A stretch of 64,000 bases of DNA from Claveliimonas ammoniilytica (GTDB taxonomy: Bacteria; Bacillota; Clostridia; Lachnospirales; Lachnospiraceae), in contig NZ_JAOQJV010000009.1 of the NCBI RefSeq assembly GCF_025567415.1, positions 35,690 through 99,689 on the forward strand, written 5' to 3'. How positions within the stretch are numbered: the first letter of the stretch is position 1; each line of letters begins with the position of its first letter. Shown here in pieces: positions 17,113-26,562 of the stretch. Made by a program: the position numbers and the translations under genes. The notes under the pieces were generated by a model. It had not been told where the DNA came from. It was given only the letters and a program-made list of their open reading frames with translations, and made no database searches.

Positions 17113-17159
17113 AAGTGGTAGAAAGTGGTGAAAAGTGGTATAAAGTGGTTCGAAAGTGG
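17113..17159 (+). promoter_or_regulatory. MraZ-box direct repeats (autoregulatory operator)
   Basis: AAGTGGT recurs at 17113, 17123, 17133 and 17143, exactly 10 bp apart, with a fifth AAGTGG at 17154. A degenerate AATGGT lies at 17104. MraZ proteins are known to bind tandem GTG-containing repeats upstream of their own gene; here they cover the predicted transcription start, which suits repression by MraZ. Confidence 0.75.
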
Positions 17160-17226
17160 AAGAGAATCCTTTGTACGTTTCAGGAAGGCTGCTGGGGAGC
17201 GGCCGAATGAAAGAGGGTGAGTTCCA

Positions 17227-17670
17227 ATGACGTTGAAAGGAGAATACAGTCATAACATCGATCCGAAAGGTCGATTGATCATTCCAGCTAAGTTGCGTGA
17301 CGGATTAGGGGAGCATTTCGTCATCACAAAAGGAATGGAAAATTGCCTGTACGTCTACCCGGAAGCTGAATGGAACGCCTTTGAAGAAAAACTTAACGCC
17401 TTACCAACCACCACAGATAAAAATGCCCGCAAGTTTGCATACTTCTTTCAGGGGTCTGCAACTGACGGCGAACTTGACAAACAAGGAAGAACACTGATCC
17501 CTGCGGTCTTAAGAGATTATGCGATGCTCGGCAAAGAGGTCGTATTTATCGGTATGGGGAAGCGTGCCGAGATATGGGACAAGACCAGATGGGATGCGAA
17601 GAATGCTGAAGTGGAAGCTGATATTGAGGATATCGCATCTGAGATGGAAGCAAGCGGATTCAGTATCTAG
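17227..17670 (+). CDS. mraZ: Transcriptional regulator MraZ
   Basis: 147 residues. DNA-binding regulator of the division and cell-wall cluster. Two SpoVT/AbrB-like halves each carry the signature: DPKGRLIIPAKLR (12-24) and DKQGRTLIPAVLR (about 84-96). First gene of the dcw operon, followed 11 bases later by rsmH, as in most bacteria. The operator-like repeats lie just downstream of its promoter. Confidence 0.97.
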   Translation: MTLKGEYSHNIDPKGRLIIPAKLRDGLGEHFVITKGMENCLYVYPEAEWNAFEEKLNALPTTTDKNARKFAYFFQGSATDGELDKQGRTLIPAVLRDYAMLGKEVVFIGMGKRAEIWDKTRWDAKNAEVEADIEDIASEMEASGFSI

Positions 17671-17681
17671 GGGAGAAAGAT

Positions 17682-18617
17682 ATGGAATTCAAACATGTAT
17701 CAGTATTATTGCAGGAAACGGTTGACGGATTGAACGTTAAACCGGATGGCATCTATGTGGATGGCACACTGGGCGGTGGAGGACACAGCTATGAAGTGTG
17801 CACCAGATTGGGTGTGAAGGGGAGTATTATAGGAATAGACCAGGATGAGGCGGCGATCGAAGCTGCGAGCATCCGATTAAAGGACTTCGGGGAGAAAGTC
17901 ACAATAGTCCGAAGCAACTACTGTGATATGAAGTCCAGGCTTCATGAATTGGGAATTGACAAGGTCGATGGGATCATGCTGGATCTGGGCGTATCATCTT
18001 ATCAGTTAGATACGGCAGATCGGGGATTCTCCTATCGCGAAGATGCACCTCTGGATATGCGGATGGATCAAAGGTCAGAGATGACAGCCAGAGACATCGT
18101 CAATGACTACAGTGAGATGGATCTCTATCGCGTGATCCGCGATTACGGGGAGGACAAGTTCGCAAAGAATATTGCCAGACATATCGTCCGGGAACGCGCG
18201 AAGAGACCTATCGAAACGACTGGAGAACTGACAGAGGTAATCCGCCATGCAATCCCAATGAAATTTCAAAAGAAAACAGGTCATCCGGCTAAGCGGACGT
18301 TTCAGGCGATTCGTATTGAGCTGAACAGAGAATTGGATGTACTCAGGGATTCTCTGGATGACATGATCGATATGCTGAATCCGGGAGGAAGGTTATGTAT
18401 CATTACTTTCCATTCTTTGGAAGACCGGATCGTGAAGAGTGCATTTAAGAAAAATGAAAATCCATGTACCTGTCCGAGTGATTTTCCGGTATGCGTATGT
18501 GGTAAAGTCTCAAAAGGACGGGTAATTACCAGAAAGCCAATCCTTCCAAGTGAGGAAGAGATGGAGGTTAACAGCAGATCCAAGAGCGCCAAGCTAAGGA
18601 TCTTCGAACGGAGTTAA
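17682..18617 (+). CDS. rsmH: 16S rRNA (cytosine-1402 N4)-methyltransferase RsmH
   Basis: 311 residues. Methylates C1402 of 16S rRNA in the ribosomal P site using S-adenosylmethionine. The SAM-binding loop DGTLGGGGHSYEV (about 27-39), GIDQDEAAI and LDLGVSSYQLD are visible; the late motif ITFHSLEDRIVK is present. A Cys cluster (CTCPSDFPVCVCG) is typical for this family in Firmicutes. GGGGAGAAAG precedes the ATG. Confidence 0.97.
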   Translation: MEFKHVSVLLQETVDGLNVKPDGIYVDGTLGGGGHSYEVCTRLGVKGSIIGIDQDEAAIEAASIRLKDFGEKVTIVRSNYCDMKSRLHELGIDKVDGIMLDLGVSSYQLDTADRGFSYREDAPLDMRMDQRSEMTARDIVNDYSEMDLYRVIRDYGEDKFAKNIARHIVRERAKRPIETTGELTEVIRHAIPMKFQKKTGHPAKRTFQAIRIELNRELDVLRDSLDDMIDMLNPGGRLCIITFHSLEDRIVKSAFKKNENPCTCPSDFPVCVCGKVSKGRVITRKPILPSEEEMEVNSRSKSAKLRIFERS

Positions 18618-18648
18618 ATGATTAATTAATTAGAAAGGGGAGAGGGGT

Positions 18649-19185
18649 ATGGCAGCAAGAACATCTGCAAGAAGACGAGTTCGGAATCAGCGTGTATCTG
18701 GTTCGGCAGGAATGTATGTATACGGCAATGCTGTTCCAAAGCCTGCCTACGAACCGCAGCGCAGAACTGCAGAGCCGGAGAGACGTCAGCATGTAAGTCG
18801 TCAGGTGAAGCAGAATCGCAAGAAAGCCATGGGGATCAACAAAGCTTACGTGGTTTTTCTTTCAGTTGCAGCAATTTTAATGCTGGTAGTCTGCGTACAG
18901 TATGTACAGTTACGTGCAGAGCTTACTAACCGCTCCAAGAATATTACAGCGCTTCAGGAAGAACTTGCGAATCTGAATGAAGCGAATACGACAAAGTACA
19001 ATGCAGTGATGGATTCCGTGAATCTGGAAGAGGTTCGTGAGAAAGCCATGGATGATCTGGGAATGGTATATGCCAATGAGAACCAGGTGGTAGAATACGA
19101 TAATCCTGATGGAGATTATATCAAGCAGTATGAGCAGATTCCGGATGAAGGAGTTGTTGCCAGTTCTGCAAAAACGAATGAATAA
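18649..19185 (+). CDS. ftsL: Cell division protein FtsL-like
   Basis: 178 residues. Bitopic division protein that works with FtsQ/DivIB and DivIC. A long basic cytoplasmic region (1-65) precedes one membrane helix (about 67-85, YVVFLSVAAILMLVVCVQYV), then a coiled coil (about 88-130, ELTNRSKNITALQEELANLN) and a short acidic end. Sequence similarity in FtsL is low, so the call rests on topology, coiled coil and its position between rsmH and the PBP genes. The 60-residue N-terminal extension is longer than in Bacillus FtsL. Confidence 0.85.
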   Translation: MAARTSARRRVRNQRVSGSAGMYVYGNAVPKPAYEPQRRTAEPERRQHVSRQVKQNRKKAMGINKAYVVFLSVAAILMLVVCVQYVQLRAELTNRSKNITALQEELANLNEANTTKYNAVMDSVNLEEVREKAMDDLGMVYANENQVVEYDNPDGDYIKQYEQIPDEGVVASSAKTNE

Positions 19186-19194
19186 GGTGGAAAT

Positions 19195-21249
19195 ATGATC
19201 AGAAAAGTAAAATCCTATTTGATAAAGAAATTTCCCAAATTTATGCAAAAAAAGCTGGTATTGCTCTATGGAGTTATTATACTGGCTTTTGTTGTTCTTG
19301 TGGGAAGGGTAACTTATATCAATGCCAGTTCCGGTGATGAGTACACCAGGGTGGTGCTGGAACAGCAGCAGTATGACAGCCAGACGATTCCTTATAAGAG
19401 AGGAGATATCACAGACCGTAACGGGACAAAGCTTGCGACCAGTGAACGTGTGTATAATGTAATCCTGGATGTGAAAGCATTAAAGAGTGATGATGCGTAT
19501 GAGTCTCCGACGATTGCAGCACTGGTGGATTGTTTCGATCTGAAAGAAAGTGATATTCAGAAAGTGATCGAGGATAATCCGGACAGCAGATATCAGATCC
19601 TGAAAAAAGGGGTGGAATATGCAACTGCCCAGAAGTTTGAGAAGCTGACAGCGGATACGGAGAATAACCCTGATATCAAAGGTGTATGGCTGGAAGAAGA
19701 TTATGTGAGAAAATACCCATATAATACACTGGCAAGTGATGTGATTGGGTTTACTTCTGATGGAAATGTGGGAAATAATGGTATCGAGGGATATTATAAT
19801 TCTACGTTAAATGGAAGTGACGGACGCAGATACGGATATCTGGATTCGGATTCGACGGTAGAGAGAACGGTGAAAGAGCCAACCAATGGAGATACCGTAG
19901 TGTCTACGATTGATCTTCAGGTGCAGAGTATCGTAGAAAAACATATTCTTGCATTCAACGAAGAACATAAGAATTATGCCTATGACGGCGAAGGTAGTAA
20001 AAACACGGCGGTAATCGTAATGAATCCACAGAATGGAGAGATCATTGCAGAAGCGAGTTATCCGAATTATGATCTGAATAATCCAAGAGATCTTTCCGGT
20101 TATTATACGGAAGAGGAATTAAAGGCAATGTCAGATGATGATAAACTGGAAGCATTGAACTCTCTGTGGAAGAATTTCTGTATCAGCGATACGTATGAGC
20201 CTGGATCAACTATTAAACCATTTACGGTAGCAACAGCACTGGAGACCGGAGCATTGAAAGGTGACGAGACCTTCTACTGCGGTGGTATGCTGCATGTGGG
20301 AGATCACGATATTCACTGTATCAATCGGGAAGGACATGGCACACAGACCATCAAAGAGGCTGTGCAGAATTCCTGCAACGTGGCATTGATGCAGATCGGA
20401 GCACTGATCGGTAAAGACAACCTTAGCAAGTATCAGCATGTATTTGGATTTGGTGAGTTGACAGGTATTGATCTTCCGGGAGATGCTTCTACAGAAGGTC
20501 TGCTGTATACGCCGGAAAACATGGATGATGCCAGCCTGGCAACCAACTCATTCGGACAGAACTTTAACGTAACTATGACTCAGCTGGTATCTGGTTTCTG
20601 TTCTCTGATTAATGGTGGCGATTATTATGAGCCACATGTGGTAAAACAGATCCAGAATGAGAATGGTAATGTGATCGAGACGAAGAATCCGGTGCTTGTA
20701 AAACGGACTGTTTCCCAGGAAACCAGCACTATGGTCAAGGATTACATGCGTGGTGTGGTTGAAAATGGTAGTGGTAAGAAGGCTAACCTGGAAGGTTACG
20801 AAGTAGGAGGTAAGACAGGTACAGCCGAGAAGCTTCCTCGTGATAACGGTAAGTATCTGGTATCCTTTATCGGCTATGCGCCACAGGAGAATCCGGAAGT
20901 AGTTGTGTATGTGGTTATTGATGAGGTCAATGATTATGACCAGGCGCAGAGCTCTTATGCAGTACAGATGGCGGCTGATATCATGAAAGAGATCTTTCCA
21001 TATCTCGGAATTACAACGGTGGAAGGATATGAGCCGACAACGGATGATGCATCAACAGCTGACAGTACATCAACAGACACTGCTGCGGAAAGTACAACTA
21101 CAGACAGTACTTCTACAGGAACTGCATATACCAATGGTACATCGGGAAGTTCAGACAGTCCGTATGAAGGATATGAACTTGCATCGGATGGATACTACTA
21201 TGGTAATGATGGATATTACGATAAATATGGTAATTTCTATACCTATTAA
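19195..21249 (+). CDS. Class B penicillin-binding protein (FtsI/PBP2B-like) with Thr/Ser and Tyr/Gly-rich tail
   Basis: 684 residues. Septal peptidoglycan transpeptidase. One N-terminal membrane helix (about 22-44), a dimerisation/pedestal domain (RGDITDRNGTKLA), and the transpeptidase domain with Ser338-T-I-Lys341, the SCN motif and Lys540-Thr-Gly542 (GGKTGTAEK). No PASTA domain is seen; instead the last 75 residues are low complexity (TTDDASTADSTSTDT) ending in YDKYGNFYTY. It sits 9 bases after ftsL. A hairpin follows, then a second class B PBP gene. Confidence 0.93.
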   Translation: MIRKVKSYLIKKFPKFMQKKLVLLYGVIILAFVVLVGRVTYINASSGDEYTRVVLEQQQYDSQTIPYKRGDITDRNGTKLATSERVYNVILDVKALKSDDAYESPTIAALVDCFDLKESDIQKVIEDNPDSRYQILKKGVEYATAQKFEKLTADTENNPDIKGVWLEEDYVRKYPYNTLASDVIGFTSDGNVGNNGIEGYYNSTLNGSDGRRYGYLDSDSTVERTVKEPTNGDTVVSTIDLQVQSIVEKHILAFNEEHKNYAYDGEGSKNTAVIVMNPQNGEIIAEASYPNYDLNNPRDLSGYYTEEELKAMSDDDKLEALNSLWKNFCISDTYEPGSTIKPFTVATALETGALKGDETFYCGGMLHVGDHDIHCINREGHGTQTIKEAVQNSCNVALMQIGALIGKDNLSKYQHVFGFGELTGIDLPGDASTEGLLYTPENMDDASLATNSFGQNFNVTMTQLVSGFCSLINGGDYYEPHVVKQIQNENGNVIETKNPVLVKRTVSQETSTMVKDYMRGVVENGSGKKANLEGYEVGGKTGTAEKLPRDNGKYLVSFIGYAPQENPEVVVYVVIDEVNDYDQAQSSYAVQMAADIMKEIFPYLGITTVEGYEPTTDDASTADSTSTDTAAESTTTDSTSTGTAYTNGTSGSSDSPYEGYELASDGYYYGNDGYYDKYGNFYTY

Positions 21250-21273
21250 ACAGAAAAAAGAATAAATAAGCAT

Positions 21274-21325
21274 AACCCCGCAAGACGAACCGTAAACTGT
21301 ATGGAATCGTATTGTGGGGTTTTTC
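21274..21325 (+). terminator. Terminator-like hairpin between the two PBP genes
   Basis: AACCCCGCAA (21274-21283) pairs with TTGTGGGGTT (21312-21321, one G-U), followed by T-rich sequence. The U run ends only 4 bases before the TTG start of the next gene, so it could act as an attenuator inside the operon. Confidence 0.6.
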
Positions 21326-21328
21326 TGA

Positions 21329-23047
21329 TTGAAGAACAGAACATATAACAGAAAAAAGATATGTGTAGTATTCCTTGCGGCTCTTGGAATTATACTTTTT
21401 CTGATAGGGAGAATGGTGTATCTGATGATCTTTGAAGCAGAATATTACCAGAAAAAGGCAGAGACACTTCATGAGCGGGAGCGGGATATCAAAGCGGCAA
21501 GAGGGGAGATCATTGACTGCAATGGAACGGTACTTGCTACGAATAAAACAGTCTGTACGATTTCGGTCATTCACAGTCAGATCAAAGATCCGGAGCGGGT
21601 GATCCGTTCTCTTTCAGAACTTCTTGATATGGATGAAGAAGCAGTTCGGAAACGGGTAGAGAAGGTTTCATCTATTGAAAGGATTCAGACCAATGTGGAA
21701 AAAGAAACGGGAGATGAGATCCGGGATCTGGAACTTGCGGGAGTAAAAGTGGACGAAGATTTCAAACGGTATTATCCGTATCATGAGCTGGCATCTACAG
21801 TGCTTGGATTTACCGGAGGAGATAATCAGGGAATCGTTGGTCTGGAAGTGAAGTACGAGGACTGGCTGGCGGGAACGGATGGCAAGATCCTGACCGTGAC
21901 GGATGCCAGGGGTGTGGAGCTAGATAAGATCGCAGAGGACCGATTGGAACCGGTGCCGGGAAAAACATTGCAGCTCAGTATGGACTACAATATTCAGATG
22001 TATGCGCAGCAGATGGCTGAGAAGGTCAGGGAAGAAAAACAGGCAGATGGCGTATCGATCATCCTGATGAATCCTTCGAACGGGGAATTGTATGCAATGG
22101 TAAATGTGCCGGAATTTGATCTGGATGATCCATTTACTTTACCGCAGGGGACAGTGGGACTTACGGAAGAAGAAAAACAGGATGCGCTCAATCAGATGTG
22201 GAGGAATCGCAGTATCAATGACACATATGAACCCGGATCTGTATTCAAGGTAGTGACGGCGGCAGCCTGTCTGGAGGAAGGCGTGGTCACTACGCAGGAT
22301 CAGTTTCATTGTCCGGGATATTATGTGGTGGAAGACCGTAGAATCCGTTGTCATAAAATAGGCGGACATGGATCAGAGACTTTTGTGCAGGGGATCCAGA
22401 ATTCCTGCAACCCAGTATTTATTAATATTGGTCTGCGGCTTGGCGTGGATCGGTTCTGTGATTATTATGATCAGTTTGGTCTGCTTGGAAATACAGGCGT
22501 GGATCTGCCGGGCGAAGCATCTACCATTATGCATCAGCGGAAGAATATCGGGCAGGTGGAGCTTGCAACCATGTCTTTTGGACAGTCCTTTCAGGTGACA
22601 CCTATCCAGATGGCGACAACATTCAGTTCTATTATTAATGGAGGCAACCGTGTGACACCACATTTCGGGAAACGGGTATTGGATCAGGACGGAACGGTGG
22701 CGGAGACATTTTCGGATAAAAAAGGAAAACGGATTTTATCAGAAGAAACATCAGCAACCATGCGTGCACTTCTGGAAAGTGTTGTGTCAGAAGGTGGTGG
22801 TAAGAATGCTGCTGTAGAAGGTTATCGTATTGGAGGAAAGACAGCGACTTCCCAGACACTGCCACGTAGTGCGAATAAATACATTTCCTCTTTTGTGGGA
22901 TTTGCGCCGGCAGATGATCCGCAGATTCTCGGGATGTGTATTATCTATAATCCACAGGGAGTGTATTACGGAGGGACTATAGCGGCTCCTGTAATCGGAA
23001 AAATCTTCGAAAATATACTTCCCTATCTTGGCATTGAAAAAGAATAA
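21329..23047 (+). CDS. Class B penicillin-binding protein, second copy (SpoVD/PBP2-like), KTA variant
   Basis: 572 residues. Transpeptidase-fold protein with one N-terminal membrane helix (about 12-33) and pedestal (ARGEIIDCNGTVLA). Active-site motifs are Ser304-V-F-Lys307 and Ser359-Cys-Asn361, but the third motif reads Lys504-Thr-Ala506 (GGKTATSQ) instead of KTG. The only start available is TTG 21329, which directly follows an in-frame TGA and has no clear ribosome binding site. Adjacent tandem class B PBPs are common in spore formers, where one (SpoVD) makes cortex; that role is an inference. Confidence 0.88.
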   Translation: MKNRTYNRKKICVVFLAALGIILFLIGRMVYLMIFEAEYYQKKAETLHERERDIKAARGEIIDCNGTVLATNKTVCTISVIHSQIKDPERVIRSLSELLDMDEEAVRKRVEKVSSIERIQTNVEKETGDEIRDLELAGVKVDEDFKRYYPYHELASTVLGFTGGDNQGIVGLEVKYEDWLAGTDGKILTVTDARGVELDKIAEDRLEPVPGKTLQLSMDYNIQMYAQQMAEKVREEKQADGVSIILMNPSNGELYAMVNVPEFDLDDPFTLPQGTVGLTEEEKQDALNQMWRNRSINDTYEPGSVFKVVTAAACLEEGVVTTQDQFHCPGYYVVEDRRIRCHKIGGHGSETFVQGIQNSCNPVFINIGLRLGVDRFCDYYDQFGLLGNTGVDLPGEASTIMHQRKNIGQVELATMSFGQSFQVTPIQMATTFSSIINGGNRVTPHFGKRVLDQDGTVAETFSDKKGKRILSEETSATMRALLESVVSEGGGKNAAVEGYRIGGKTATSQTLPRSANKYISSFVGFAPADDPQILGMCIIYNPQGVYYGGTIAAPVIGKIFENILPYLGIEKE

Positions 23048-23104
23048 GAAATGAAGTATACTGTTTTAAGTTAGAAAAAAGCAAAAGAGACGATGAGGTG
23101 TGTT

Positions 23105-24061
23105 ATGGATTATAAAATATTTATTCCGGTATTGGTGTCATTCGCGTTAAGTGCAATTATGGGACCAGTGATCATTCCTGTACTGAGGAACCTGAAGATG
23201 GGGCAGACAGAGAGAGAGGAAGGAGTAAAAGAGCATTTGAAAAAAGCAGGAACGCCAACTATGGGAGGCGTGATCATCCTGCTCAGTATACTGATTACTT
23301 CGTTGTTTTACATCAGAAGTAATCCGCAGATCATTCCGGTACTTTTTGTGACGATCGGTTTTGGCCTGATCGGATTCCTGGATGATTATCTGAAGGTAGT
23401 CATGAAGCGTTCGGACGGATTGTTTCCAAAACAGAAGATGGCGTTACAGATTATAGTAACAGCAATCTTTGCATATTATCTGGTGAAAGTGGCAGGCATT
23501 TCTTTGAAAATGCTGGTTCCGTTTTCAGGTGGCAGGTATCTGGATCTTGGATGGCTTGCAATTCCGGTACTGTTCTTTGCAGTGATCGGTACAGTCAATG
23601 GTGTGAACTTTACGGATGGACTTGACGGATTGGCTTCCAGTGTTACTGTACTTGTGGCTACGTTCTTCACTGTAGTTGCGATTGGTACCAAGAGCGGGAT
23701 TGAGCCTGTGACCGGAGCAGTTGTAGGTGCGCTGCTTGGATTCCTTCTGTTCAATGTATATCCGGCAAGCGTGTTTATGGGAGATACAGGCTCCCTGGCA
23801 TTAGGAGGATTTGTGGCTTCCGCGGCGTATATGCTTCAGATGCCGTTATTCATTATTATTGTAGGTCTGATTTATCTGGTAGAGGTACTGTCAGTTATCA
23901 TTCAGGTCACCTACTTTAAGAAAACCGGTGGAAAGAGAATTTTCAAGATGGCACCGATCCATCATCACTTTGAACTTTGTGGCTGGTCAGAGACCAGAGT
24001 TGTGGCTGTATTTTCTATTATTACAGCACTGCTTTGCATGGTTGCGCTGATGGCGATGTAA
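23105..24061 (+). CDS. mraY: Phospho-N-acetylmuramoyl-pentapeptide-transferase
   Basis: 318 residues. Polytopic membrane enzyme that makes lipid I from UDP-MurNAc-pentapeptide and undecaprenyl phosphate. Signatures: KAGTPTMGG near the N-terminus, GFLDDYLKV, NFTDGLDGLA and the C-terminal APIHHHFE. About ten hydrophobic segments. GAGGTG lies 4 bases before ATG 23105; ATG 23093 is in frame but has no site. Confidence 0.97.
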   Translation: MDYKIFIPVLVSFALSAIMGPVIIPVLRNLKMGQTEREEGVKEHLKKAGTPTMGGVIILLSILITSLFYIRSNPQIIPVLFVTIGFGLIGFLDDYLKVVMKRSDGLFPKQKMALQIIVTAIFAYYLVKVAGISLKMLVPFSGGRYLDLGWLAIPVLFFAVIGTVNGVNFTDGLDGLASSVTVLVATFFTVVAIGTKSGIEPVTGAVVGALLGFLLFNVYPASVFMGDTGSLALGGFVASAAYMLQMPLFIIIVGLIYLVEVLSVIIQVTYFKKTGGKRIFKMAPIHHHFELCGWSETRVVAVFSIITALLCMVALMAM

Positions 24062-24078
24062 CAGATTAGGAGGATATC

Positions 24079-25431
24079 ATGGATATAGCAGGAAAAAATG
24101 TGCTGGTGTTCGGTTCTGGTATCAGTGGAATCGGAGCAGCAGGACTTCTGGAAGAACGAGGAGCGTCTGTGACGCTTTATGATGGCAATGACAAGCTGGA
24201 TGTGGAGGAGATCCGCGGCAAGATGAAGGATGGCGCGAAGACGGATATCGTGTTGGGAGAGTTCCCGGAAGAGCTTCTTGGTAAACTTGATCTGGTGATC
24301 ATCAGTCCCGGTGTGCCGACGGATCTTCCGATCGTGAATCGCATGCGGGAATCAGATATTCCGGTAGTAGGCGAGATTGAGCTTGCATATGAGCTTGGCA
24401 AAGGAGAAGTACTTGCGATTACCGGTACCAATGGTAAGACTACGACGACAGCACTTCTTGGAGAGATCATGAAGGCTGTATATGACAGCGCATTTGTAGT
24501 TGGTAATATCGGAATCCCTTACACCAATGTAGTAGATGAGACCAGAGATGATTCTGTGATCGTAGCGGAGATGAGCAGCTTCCAGTTGGAGAGTATTGTG
24601 GACTTCAGACCGAGAGTATCTGCTGTCCTGAATATTACACCGGATCATCTGAACCGTCATCATACGATGGAAGCATACATACAGGCTAAGAAGAATGTGG
24701 CGATCAATCAGACAGCAGAAGATACCTGTGTATTGAATTATGAGGACGAAGTACTTCGTGAATTTGGTGAAACATTGCAGACGAAGGTTCTATATTTCAG
24801 CAGCAAGCGTAAACTGGATAAAGGAATCTATCTGGATGATGGTAACATCATTTACCGGAATCCGGATGAATGTCTGGTGTGCAATGTAAAGGAGCTTAAA
24901 CTTCTTGGTGTACACAATTATGAGAATGTAATGGCAGCAGTTGCTATGGCAGCAGCTTATGGTGTACCGATGGACAGCATCCGTAAGACAATTAAAGAAT
25001 TTGCAGGAGTTGAACACCGTATTGAATTTGTGGCAGAGAAGAATGGTGTGGCATATTACAATGATTCCAAGGGGACGAATCCGGATGCTGCGATCCGTGG
25101 AATTCAGGCAATGAACCGTCCAACGTATCTGATCGGTGGTGGTTACGATAAACAGTCCGAGTACAAAGAATGGATTGAGAGTTTTGATGGCAAAGTAAAG
25201 AAACTGCTTCTGATCGGACAGACCAGAGAAAAGATTGCCAAAGAGGCAGAAGAGTGTGGATTTACGGATATTATGCTGTTAGATACATTTGAAGATGCGG
25301 TGCTTACAGCTGCAAAGCTTGCTGAGCCAGGAGAGGCAGTGCTTTTGTCTCCGGCATGTGCAAGCTGGGGTATGTTTAAGAACTACGAAGAACGCGGAGA
25401 TAAATTCAAAGAAATTGTAAATTCTCTGTAA
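24079..25431 (+). CDS. murD: UDP-N-acetylmuramoylalanine--D-glutamate ligase
   Basis: 450 residues. Adds D-Glu to UDP-MurNAc-L-Ala in the cytoplasm. N-terminal UDP-binding Rossmann domain (KNVLVFGSGISGIGAAGLL), ATP-binding loop GTNGKTTTTALLGE (about 116-129), ITPDHLNRHHTM, central HRIEFV...YYNDSKGTNPDA, and LLSPACASWGMFKNYEERGDKF near the end. Usual length for the family. AGGAGGA precedes the ATG; the stop overlaps the ribosome binding site of ftsW. Confidence 0.97.
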   Translation: MDIAGKNVLVFGSGISGIGAAGLLEERGASVTLYDGNDKLDVEEIRGKMKDGAKTDIVLGEFPEELLGKLDLVIISPGVPTDLPIVNRMRESDIPVVGEIELAYELGKGEVLAITGTNGKTTTTALLGEIMKAVYDSAFVVGNIGIPYTNVVDETRDDSVIVAEMSSFQLESIVDFRPRVSAVLNITPDHLNRHHTMEAYIQAKKNVAINQTAEDTCVLNYEDEVLREFGETLQTKVLYFSSKRKLDKGIYLDDGNIIYRNPDECLVCNVKELKLLGVHNYENVMAAVAMAAAYGVPMDSIRKTIKEFAGVEHRIEFVAEKNGVAYYNDSKGTNPDAAIRGIQAMNRPTYLIGGGYDKQSEYKEWIESFDGKVKKLLLIGQTREKIAKEAEECGFTDIMLLDTFEDAVLTAAKLAEPGEAVLLSPACASWGMFKNYEERGDKFKEIVNSL

Positions 25432-25447
25432 GGAGGCTTGGCGCTTC

Positions 25448-26524
25448 GTGCCGGACTTGAAAAAGAAAAGCTATGATCACACATTGTTGGTGACGCTGTT
25501 TCTGATCATGATCATCGGATTGGTGATCCTGTACAGTACCAGTGCCTACAATGGGGAAGTGAAGTTTCATGATTCTTTTTACTATCTGAAGAAGCAGCTG
25601 TTTGCGACAGGACTTGGCGTTGTGGCGATGTTTGTGATGGCCGGGACGGACTACCATTTCTGGAAGAAATTCGCGATTCCGGCGTATCTGGGTGCAATCC
25701 TTCTGTCGATTGCAGTCGTATTGTTCGGTGATGAATATAACGGTTCCAAAAGATGGTTGTCTTTGGGACCGTTTTCATTTCAACCGTCCGAATATGCCAA
25801 GGTGGCAGTTATTCTGTTCCTGGCATATCTTGTGACGAGAAATGTGGAGAAGATGAGCAGTATCTGGACGATGCTTCGGATTATGCTGTGTGTACTGCCG
25901 GTAGTTGGTCTGGTGGGGGCCAGTAATCTGAGTACGGCAATTATTATATTGGGGATTGCTGCAGTGCTGATCTTTGTGGCAAGTCCCAGATATGCACAGT
26001 TTATCTGGATGGGGGTGCTGGGATGTGGCTTTATGGCTGTGTTTCTGGCACTGGAGAGCTATCGCCTGGAGCGAATCGCAATCTGGCGTAATCCGGAACA
26101 GTATGAGAAAGGATATCAGACGCTGCAGGGACTGTATGCGATCGGCTCCGGTGGATTATTCGGCAGAGGACTGGGTGAGAGTATTCAGAAGCTTGGTTTT
26201 GTGCCGGAAGCGCAGAATGATATGATATTTTCCATTATATGTGAAGAATTGGGGCTGGTGGGAGCAGGCTTTGTACTGATATTGTTCCTGATTCTGATAT
26301 GGCGGTTCTTTGTGATCGCGACACATGCAGAAGATCTGTTTGGTGCGCTGATCGGAACAGGAGCCATGGCACATATGATGATACAGGTGATTTTGAATAT
26401 ATCGGTAGTGACCAATACGATTCCTAATACGGGGATCACACTTCCTTTTATCAGTTATGGAGGAACATCAGTAGTGTTTCTGCTGCTTGAGATGGGTCTG
26501 GTGCTCAGTGTGTCGGCTGGATAA
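25448..26524 (+). CDS. ftsW: FtsW/SpoVE family septal peptidoglycan polymerase
   Basis: 358 residues. SEDS-family lipid II polymerase of the dcw cluster, partner of the class B PBPs upstream. About nine membrane helices. Motifs are LVILYSTSAYN, GSKRWLSLGPFSFQPSEYAK, YQTLQGLYAIGSGGLFGRGLG, NDMIFSIICEELG and NTIPNTGITLPFISYGGTS. It starts with GTG, with AAGGAGG 11 bases upstream overlapping the murD stop. It is shorter at both ends than the copy at 14286. In this cluster murG does not follow it. Confidence 0.93.
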   Translation: MPDLKKKSYDHTLLVTLFLIMIIGLVILYSTSAYNGEVKFHDSFYYLKKQLFATGLGVVAMFVMAGTDYHFWKKFAIPAYLGAILLSIAVVLFGDEYNGSKRWLSLGPFSFQPSEYAKVAVILFLAYLVTRNVEKMSSIWTMLRIMLCVLPVVGLVGASNLSTAIIILGIAAVLIFVASPRYAQFIWMGVLGCGFMAVFLALESYRLERIAIWRNPEQYEKGYQTLQGLYAIGSGGLFGRGLGESIQKLGFVPEAQNDMIFSIICEELGLVGAGFVLILFLILIWRFFVIATHAEDLFGALIGTGAMAHMMIQVILNISVVTNTIPNTGITLPFISYGGTSVVFLLLEMGLVLSVSAG

Positions 26525-26562
26525 TGGATAAAGAGATGGGAAACTACGCAGGAGGAGTATAA

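Noticed and set aside
17143..17160. tRNA T-arm-like GGTTCGAAA
   Set aside because: No acceptor, D or anticodon arms surround it; it is part of the MraZ-box repeats.
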